Shown here: positions 56,776 to 64,000 of the stretch, piece by piece
Numbering within the stretch: position 1 is the first letter of the stretch
Layout: each line of letters begins with the position of its first letter
NCBI GenBank assembly: GCA_963680875.1
Contig: OY804580.1
Coordinates: 98,609,353-98,673,352 of the forward strand
DNA from: Bathymodiolus brooksi
Lineage: Eukaryota > Mollusca > Bivalvia > Mytilida > Modiolidae
DNA: 64,000 nt
Direction of reading: 5' to 3'
Program-made: the position numbers and the translations under genes
The notes under the pieces: generated by a model
Database searches by the model: none
Seen by the model: the letters and a program-made list of their open reading frames with translations, nothing else
What the model was told of the DNA's origin: nothing

Positions 56776-59700
56776 AAAAAAGGAGCTTCAATAGTCGTAG
56801 TGTTACCTTGTCTCGTAAGGCAAATCTAGGGATAGGCGTAAGACATGTATATAAGCGTGTGTAGATGGTACATATATACTTAATATTATAATTTGACAGC
56901 AATCTAACTCAGCAATTTTTAATATATTGGATAGGATAATGAAGAATTATTCATTATACAGTCACAGGAAATAAAGTATATTATACAAACGTCTAGAAGC
57001 AAGTGACAACCATACAATATATCTGTCCCACTGGATCTCAAAGTTACTTTAAAGGATACTAGGTTAATACTAAATATTATATACGTCTGAAAATTAAACC
57101 AAACAGTGTTAGAATTAGATTTTAGAGCTGTCAAATTTTTGTTGTTCCCTCGACGGGATTTGAACCCACACCATTGTTACACTGCAGCACCATTCGCTTA
57201 GCCTTACGTCCAGCGCCCTAGACCACTCGACTACATCCACTCCCTAAAAAAGGAGCTTCAATAGTCGTAGTGTTACCTTGTCTCGTAAGGCAAATCTAGG
57301 GATAGGCGTAAGACATGTATATAAGCGTGTGTAGATGGTACATATATACTTAATATTATAATTTGACAGCAATCTAACTCAGCAATTTTTAATATATTGG
57401 ATAGGATAATGAAGAATTATTCATTATACAGTCACAGGAAATAAAGTATATTATACAAACGTCTAGAAGCAAGTGACAACCATACAATATATCTGTCCCA
57501 CTGGATCTCAAAGTTACTTTAAAGGATACTAGGTTAATACTAAATATTATATACGTCTGAAAATTAAACCAAACAGTGTTAGAATTAGATTTTAGAGCTG
57601 TCAAATTTTTGTTCTTCCCTCGACGGGATTTGAACCCACACCATTGTTACACTGCAGCACCATTCGCTTAGCCTTACGTCCAGCGCCCTAGACCACTCGA
57701 CTACATCCACTCCCTAAAAAAGGAGCTTCAATAGTCGTAGTGTTACCTTGTCTCGTAAGGCAAATCTAGGGATAGGCGTAAGACATGTATATAAGCGTGT
57801 GTAGATGGTACATATATACTTAATATTATAATTTGACAGCAATCTAACTCAGCAATTTTTAATATATTGGATAGGATAATGAAGAATTATTCATTATACA
57901 GTCACAGGAAATAAAGTATATTATACAAACGTCTAGAAGCAAGTGACAACCATACAATATATCTGTCCCACTGGATCTCAAAGTTACTTTAAAGGATACT
58001 AGGTTAATACTAAATATTATATACGTCTGAAAATTAAACCAAACAGTGTTAGAATTAGATTTTAGAGCTGTCAAATTTTTGTTCTTCCCTCGACGGGATT
58101 TGAACCCACACCATTGTTACACTGCAGCACCATTCGCTTAGCCTTACGTCCAGCGCCCTAGACCACTCGACTACATCCACTCCCTAAAAAAGGAGCTTCA
58201 ATAGTCGTAGTGTTACCTTGTCTCGTAAGGCAAATCTAGGGATAGGCGTAAGACATGTATATAAGCGTGTGTAGATGGTACATATATACTTAATATTATA
58301 ATTTGACAGCAATCTAACTCAGCAATTTTTAATATATTGGATAGGATAATGAAGAATTATTCATTATACAGTCACAGGAAATAAAGTATATTATACAAAC
58401 GTCTAGAAGCAAGTGACAACCATACAATATATCTGTCCCACTGGATCTCAAAGTTACTTTAAAGGATACTAGGTTAATACTAAATATTATATACGTCTGA
58501 AAATTAAACCAAACAGTGTTAGAATTAGATTTTAGAGCTGTCAAATTTTTGTTCTTCCCTCGACGGGATTTGAACCCACACCATTGTTACACTGCAGCAC
58601 CATTCGCTTAGCCTTACGTCCAGCGCCCTAGACCACTCGACTACATCCACTCCCTAAAAAAGGAGCTTCAATAGTCGTAGTGTTACCTTGTCTCGTAAGG
58701 CAAATCTAGGGATAGGCGTAAGACATGTATATAAGCGTGTGTAGATGGTACATATATACTTAATATTATAATTTGACAGCAATCTAACTCAGCAATTTTT
58801 AATATATTGGATAGGATAATGAAGAATTATTCATTATACAGTCACAGGAAATAAAGTATATTATACAAACGTCTAGAAGCAAGTGACAACCATACAATAT
58901 ATCTGTCCCACTGGATCTCAAAGTTACTTTAAAGGATACTAGGTTAATACTAAATATTATATACGTCTGAAAATTAAACCAAACAGTGTTAGAATTAGAT
59001 TTTAGAGCTGTCAAATTTTTGTTCTTCCCTCGACGGGATTTGAACCCACACCATTGTTACACTGCAGCACCATTCGCTTAGCCTTACGTCCAGCGCCCTA
59101 GACCACTCGACTACATCCACTCCCTAAAAAAGGAGCTTCAATAGTCGTAGTGTTACCTTGTCTCGTAAGGCAAATCTAGGGATAGGCGTAAGACATGTAT
59201 ATAAGCGTGTGTAGATGGTACATATATACTTAATATTATAATTTGACAGCAATCTAACTCAGCAATTTTTAATATATTGGATAGGATAATGAAGAATTAT
59301 TCATTATACAGTCACAGGAAATAAAGTATATTATACAAACGTCTAGAAGCAAGTGACAACCATACAATATATCTGTCCCACTGGATCTCAAAGTTACTTT
59401 AAAGGATACTAGGTTAATACTAAATATTATATACGTCTGAAAATTAAACCAAACAGTGTTAGAATTAGATTTTAGAGCTGTCAAATTTTTGTTCTTCCCT
59501 CGACGGGATTTGAACCCACACCATTGTTACACTGCAGCACCATTCGCTTAGCCTTACGTCCAGCGCCCTAGACCACTCGACTACATCCACTCCCTAAAAA
59601 AGGAGCTTCAATAGTCGTAGTGTTACCTTGTCTCGTAAGGCAAATCTAGGGATAGGCGTAAGACATGTATATAAGCGTGTGTAGATGGTACATATATACT

Positions 59701-60156
59701 TAATATTATAATTTGACAGCAATCTAACTCAGCAATTTTTAATATATTGGATAGGATAATGAAGAATTATTCATTATACAGTCACAGGAAATAAAGTATA
59801 TTATACAAACGTCTAGAAGCAAGTGACAACCATACAATATATCTGTCCCACTGGATCTCAAAGTTACTTTAAAGGATACTAGGTTAATACTAAATATTAT
59901 ATACGTCTGAAAATTAAACCAAACAGTGTTAGAATTAGATTTTAGAGCTGTCAAATTTTTGTTCTTCCCTCGACGGGATTTGAACCCACACCATTGTTAC
60001 ACTGCAGCACCATTCGCTTAGCCTTACGTCCAGCGCCCTAGACCACTCGACTACATCCACTCCCTAAAAAAGGAGCTTCAATAGTCGTAGTGTTACCTTG
60101 TCTCGTAAGGCAAATCTAGGGATAGGCGTAAGACATGTATATAAGCGTGTGTAGAT

Positions 60157-60160
<4 letters not shown>
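56628..60160 (-). repeat. 470-bp tandem array with tRNA-like segment
   Basis: Seven and a half units of exactly 470 bp, seemingly identical apart from rare substitutions (GTTGTTCCC at 57141 versus GTTCTTCCC elsewhere). Each minus-strand unit carries an A-box-like and a B-box-like (GGGTTCAAATCCCG) element, a possible internal RNA polymerase III promoter. Identity implies very recent amplification. Confidence 0.9.
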
Positions 60161-60192
<32 letters not shown>

Positions 60193-60232
60193 ATATAGAT
60201 CTAATTCTAAGACTGTTTGGTTTAATTTTCAA

Positions 60233-60287
<55 letters not shown>

Positions 60288-60290
60288 ACG
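60160..60290. repeat. (TA)n microsatellites around a unit end
   Basis: Two TA runs (60160-60188 and 60236-60284) flank CTGTTTGGTTTAATTTTCAA, the end piece of a 470-bp unit in the opposite orientation. Confidence 0.9.
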
Positions 60291-60447
60291 TCTGAAAAAC
60301 CAATCAACGATCAATCTTACGGGATGTTGGATCGTTACGGTATAACCATACTATACAAGTAAAACAATTATAAACGTCTAAAATGGTTTGTAAAACAACA
60401 CCAAGTACACAAAACAAAGTTATAAAGAATTAAACGCTTCGTAGAAT

Positions 60448-60482
60448 GACAAATTTTTCGTCCCACCGAGGGACTTTATCAA
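60448..60482 (-). ncRNA. Hammerhead-like motif in a PLE tail (copy 3)
   Basis: On the minus strand: TTGATAA, A, stem GTCCC/GGGAC closed by TCGGT, GAAA, AATTT, GTC. It is about 190 bases beyond the shared 3' region of PLE copy A and in the same orientation. C3 and G8 of the hammerhead box are both changed (to T and A, still a possible pair). Confidence 0.45.
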
Positions 60483-60675
60483 TGTCTAATTAAATAAAAT
60501 CTCGAAACAGTATGGCGACTTTTCAAATTTCAAAAAAAGGTTTTTGACGGTCCATATAAGGCACAAAAGAACCAGAAGATGCACATATGAAACTACATGC
60601 ATAAAAGAATGGAAATCCTACATATAAATTAATAAAAGTACAATAACAATAATATAAATATACAATAGGGCTACA

Positions 60676-61632
60676 CATTTAAATAAATGTTAAATTAGAA
60701 ATAGAAATAAATATAAAAATGAGACATTATTGGTAAATGTATCAAATAACATTGTCAAAATATTGTTGAAAACGGTATGATACCCAAACTCATTCAAAAA
60801 ATCGGCCCGCCAGTGTGGAATATATACTTTGGGCCAATAGAGCAAACTGTATGTCCTAATACGACTGGGGGATATCAACACGAATAGGAGTCAAGAGAGG
60901 ATATTACTTTTTCTCATTGATTCCATTCGGTGATAAGGTCTTAAGTTTTCTAATCCAGAAGCTGTCCCTTTCCTGTCTGCTTTTATCATCCCACTTGGGG
61001 TTATGGTCAATTATGGTGACCTTCAGTTTGCCGAAAGAATCATGGTGGCCCGTCGATCTGAGATGTCTGCTGAGTGGAAGGTCAGGTTTGCAATTTGCAT
61101 CGCTTCTGTGGCCATTCAAGCGTTTACAAAGTTGTTGTTTAGTTTCTCCGATGTATTGGAGACCACAAATTGCACATTCCAGGAGGTAGATAATATTTTC
61201 TGTCTTGCAGTTGGCATTGCAGTATATGATGAATGTTTCTCCTGTATGTGTGCTGCTGAATTTTTGTGTGCATTGGATGTTTTTGCACGTCATACATCGT
61301 CTCGAATCACATTTTTGACACTGACCATTGTAGGCAGATCGAGGGGAGATGTCAGCTCTCACCAAGATGTCTTTCAAACTTTTGGGTTTCGTGAAGGCCA
61401 AGACGGGTGGTTCTTTGAAGATTTTACACAGTTCTGGGTGTTTTTGTATGGTTGTCCAGTGCTCACGAACGATGCTGGATAAATTACTGAGCGCAGGATG
61501 GTATGTGATGACAAATGGCACTCTGTTGTTCGCGTTCTTTTCTTTATATTGGATGAGGTCTTTTCTGTCAATACCACTTGCTTTGTTAAAACAATGGTTA
61601 ATGCTCGCATTGTTGTAACCCCTCTTTTTCAG
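60676..61632 (-). pseudogene. PLE copy A, 5'-truncated endonuclease part
   Basis: The coding part (61632 to 60904) is open for about 240 codons. It has linker IFKEPPVLAFTKPKSLKDIL, Cys-rich QCQKCDSRRCMTC, GIY-YIG core IIYLLECAICGLQYIGETKQ and a C-terminal ERDSFWIRKLKTLSPNGINE. The frame appears to continue to 61830 only because it runs into antisense sequence of copy B. The reverse transcriptase is missing. The 3' flank 60676-60903 equals that of copy B. Confidence 0.85.
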
Positions 61633-63050
61633 CCCCACCCCCAACAAAATCAACGAGGAGCAACTATCAGCTGATCTCGACAAATTTGCTAGATCTCTTC
61701 GTATTAAAGAATATTTCCCAGCCAAAGAGAGAGACTGTCCTGTAGATGGGTCGTCCGATTCGGAAGATGATAATGACATCCCCCTTCCTAGGTTTAAGAA
61801 AAAAAGTTCATGGATTCCAAAACCCAGCAAAAATACAATTTAGAATCCTTTATTGATTTAGTCAAAAATGATGTCCAGACAGCAACCAACACGAACATAC
61901 CAACCCATAACAACCTCACTCCAGCAGAAACAGGTGCGCTACAAGAATTAAAGGAAAGGGATGACATTGTTATAAAGTCAGCAGACAAGGGTAGCGCAAT
62001 TGTTGTTATGGACAAAGTAGATTATTTAGAGGAGGCAAACAGACAACTGACGGATGAAAGATTTTACAAAAAACTGGACTCTGACCCCCACGGAAGAATT
62101 CAGCACTAAAATAACACAGGAGCTAAAAATTATGAAAGAAAATAGTCATATCGACAAGAACACTTTCGATTATTTGAAATCAGACAAACCCAAAGTCGGA
62201 CGCTTCTACCTATTACTTAAAATTCATAAAGTCAACAACCCCGGGAGACCCATTGTTTCAGCAAATGGGCACCCCACAGAATAAATCTCCGAATTCGTCG
62301 ATTTCCACCTTCGACCTCATGTAGAAGCGTTACCCTCACATTTGAAAGACACCACTGATTATCTTCAAAAAATGGAATTCATGAACCCCCTTCCTTCGGG
62401 GATCATTATTGTTTCGATGGACCTTACGTCATTATACACTAACATCCCACATAATGACGGTATCGAAGCATGTCGAGAGGCCTAGGACCAAAGAGTCGTG
62501 AAAGAACCACCAACGGAATGTCTTGTCCAGTTGCTCACATTGGTACTGAAGCATAACAATTTTACATTTAATGGAGAGCATTTTTTACAAATCAACGGAA
62601 AAGCTATGGGAACAAAGATTGCACCTTCATACGCCAACATCTTCATGGGGAAACTTGAAAAACTTATCATACAATCTGCACCTCACAAGCCACTTTCCTG
62701 TTTTCGTTTCATAGACGACGTTGACATGAAGTGGACCGAGTCGGAAGAAAACCTCAATCGTTTCTTTGACCATGCCAACAATGTTCACCCCACTATAAAA
62801 TTCACCCATGAAACATCTAGAAATAACATCTCCTTTCTGGATACTTACACCACCTGTGAAAATGGTATTATGTCAACTGACAAATACAACAAACCGACAG
62901 ATAAACATCAGTACCTGTCCCCACAGAGTTGTCATCCTAAACATTGCACCAAAAGTATTCCGTACAGCCAGGCTCTCCGAATCAAACGCATCTGCTCCAA
63001 TTAACAAACCACCAAAAAACGTTTGGGGAACTGAAATGTCATCTGAAAAA
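61633..63050 (+). pseudogene. PLE reverse transcriptase, broken
   Basis: Motifs in order: [60 protein letters not shown] and catalytic FIDD in FRFIDDVDMKW (about 62700-62733). Lesions: TAG at 61840 with a frame change to the ORF at 61810, frameshift near 62090, TAA at 62282, TAG at 62484, and a shift near 63000 before the endonuclease. In active PLEs this enzyme copies RNA primed at the nicked target. Here it is dead. Confidence 0.85.
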
Positions 63051-63771
63051 GAGGGGTTACAACAATGCGAGCATTAACCATTGTTTTAACAAAGCAAGTG
63101 GTATTGACAGAAAAGACCTCATCCAATATAAAGAAAAGAACGCGAACAACAGAGTGCCATTTGTCATCACATACCATCCTGCGCTCAGTAATTTATCCAG
63201 CATCGTTCGTCAGCACTGGACAACCATACAAAAACACCCAGAACTGTGTAAAATCTTCAAAGAACCACCCGTCTTGGCCTTCACGAAACCCAAAAGTTTG
63301 AAAGACATCTTGGTGAGAGCTGACATCTCCCCTCGATCTGCCTACAATGGTCAGTGTCAAAAATGTGATTCGAGACGATGTATGACGTGCAAAAACATCC
63401 AATGCACACAAAAATTCAGCAGCACACATACAGGAGAAACATTCATCATATACTGCAATGCCAACTGCAAGACAGAAAATATTATCTACCTCCTGGAATG
63501 TGCAATTTGTGGTCTCCAATACATCGGAGAAACTAAACAACAACTTAGTAAACGCTTGAATGACCACAGAAGCGATGCAAATTGCAAACCTGACCTTCCA
63601 CTCAGCAGACATCTCAGATCGACGGGCCACCATGATTCTTTCGGCAAACTGAAGGTCACCATAATTGACCATAACCCCAAGTGGGATGATAAAAGCAGAC
63701 AGGAAAGGGAAAGCTTCTGGATTAGAAAACTTAATACCTTATCACCGAATGGAATCAATGAGAAAAAGTAA
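63046..63771 (+). pseudogene. PLE copy B endonuclease, open frame
   Basis: About 240 codons nearly identical to copy A (few substitutions, e.g. QQLSKRLNDHRSD versus QQLCKRLNGHRSD). The GIY-YIG motif and Cys pairs are intact. Because it is out of frame with the RT, a functional polyprotein is not made. Confidence 0.85.
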
Positions 63772-64000
63772 TATCCTCTCTTGACTCCTATTCGTGTTGA
63801 TCTCCTCCAGTCGTATTAGGACATACAGTTTGCTCTATTGGCCCAAAGTATATATTCCACACTGGCGGGCCGTTTTTTTTTAATGAGTTTGGGTATCATA
63901 CCGTTTTCAACAATATTTTGACAATGCTATTTGATACATTTACCAATAATGTCTCATTTTTATATTTATTTTTATTTCTAATTTAACATTTATTTAAATG

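Larger units (their letters stand above)
61633..64000 (+). mobile_element. PLE copy B, near full length, continues past the window
   Basis: Starts in the conserved N-terminal region (FARSLRIKEYF, acidic stretch, PRFKKKSSW), passes through reverse transcriptase and GIY-YIG endonuclease, then a 3' region (63772-64000) shared with copy A. The true 5' end may be missing, because the junction with copy A is abrupt. Confidence 0.85.

Noticed and set aside
56919..59954. Seven identical 71-codon ORFs
   Set aside because: They are one chance frame repeated by the 470-bp array.
60904..61830. Single 308-codon minus-strand gene
   Set aside because: Codons upstream of 61632 are the antisense of PLE copy B. 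Only the C-terminal part is real PLE coding sequence.

Overview
This 64 kb window is eukaryotic nuclear DNA, most likely from a bivalve mollusc and probably a marine mussel (Mytilidae). The reasons are AT-rich sequence, split genes with GT-AG introns, no bacterial gene organisation, and several interspersed repeat families that I recall from Mytilus sequence. The species assignment is inference from memory, not a search. Most long open frames are translations of tandem repeats or transposon debris.

Two host genes can be assembled from exons. On the minus strand (8801 down to 6578) three exons encode a signal peptide and a propeptide plus Gla (gamma-carboxyglutamate) domain. The propeptide has the carboxylase recognition pattern, and the exon phases (1 in, 0 out) are those of the vertebrate clotting-factor propeptide/Gla exon. 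On the plus strand (26375 to 52897) four exons joined by phase-1 introns encode an unrecognised secreted protein of about 206 residues. Its introns are filled with transposable elements, and exon 3 carries a frame break that looks like one extra GA dinucleotide.

Layout. 1-6.5 kb: dispersed repeats, two Penelope-like (PLE) endonuclease remnants, and copies of a 470-bp repeat with a tRNA-like promoter. 6.5-9.2 kb: the Gla gene with a duplicated upstream region. 11.9-20.6 kb: a mosaic of mussel-type repeats with an 11-codon-period minisatellite. 20.6-24.8 kb: a terminal-inverted-repeat element filled by about twelve 321-bp repeats. 26.9-42.4 kb: a Ty3/Gypsy-class LTR retrotransposon with very long LTRs (4.0 and 3.0 kb) containing arrays of palindromic 77-bp repeats, decayed gag and pol, an intact zinc-finger/coiled-coil ORF after integrase, and a second truncated gag after the downstream LTR. 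43.8-44.3 kb: a Tc1-type MITE. 45.0-50.9 kb: a giant foldback element with about 820-bp arms rich in promoter-type motifs. 51.2-52.2 kb: a 64-bp tandem array. 56.5-60.2 kb: a near-perfect 470-bp tandem array. 60.4-64.0 kb: two PLE copies head to head as an inverted repeat of about 956 bp.

The best leads are the Gla gene, the extra ORF in the LTR element, the promoter-like giant foldback, and hammerhead-like RNA motifs downstream of three PLE copies.
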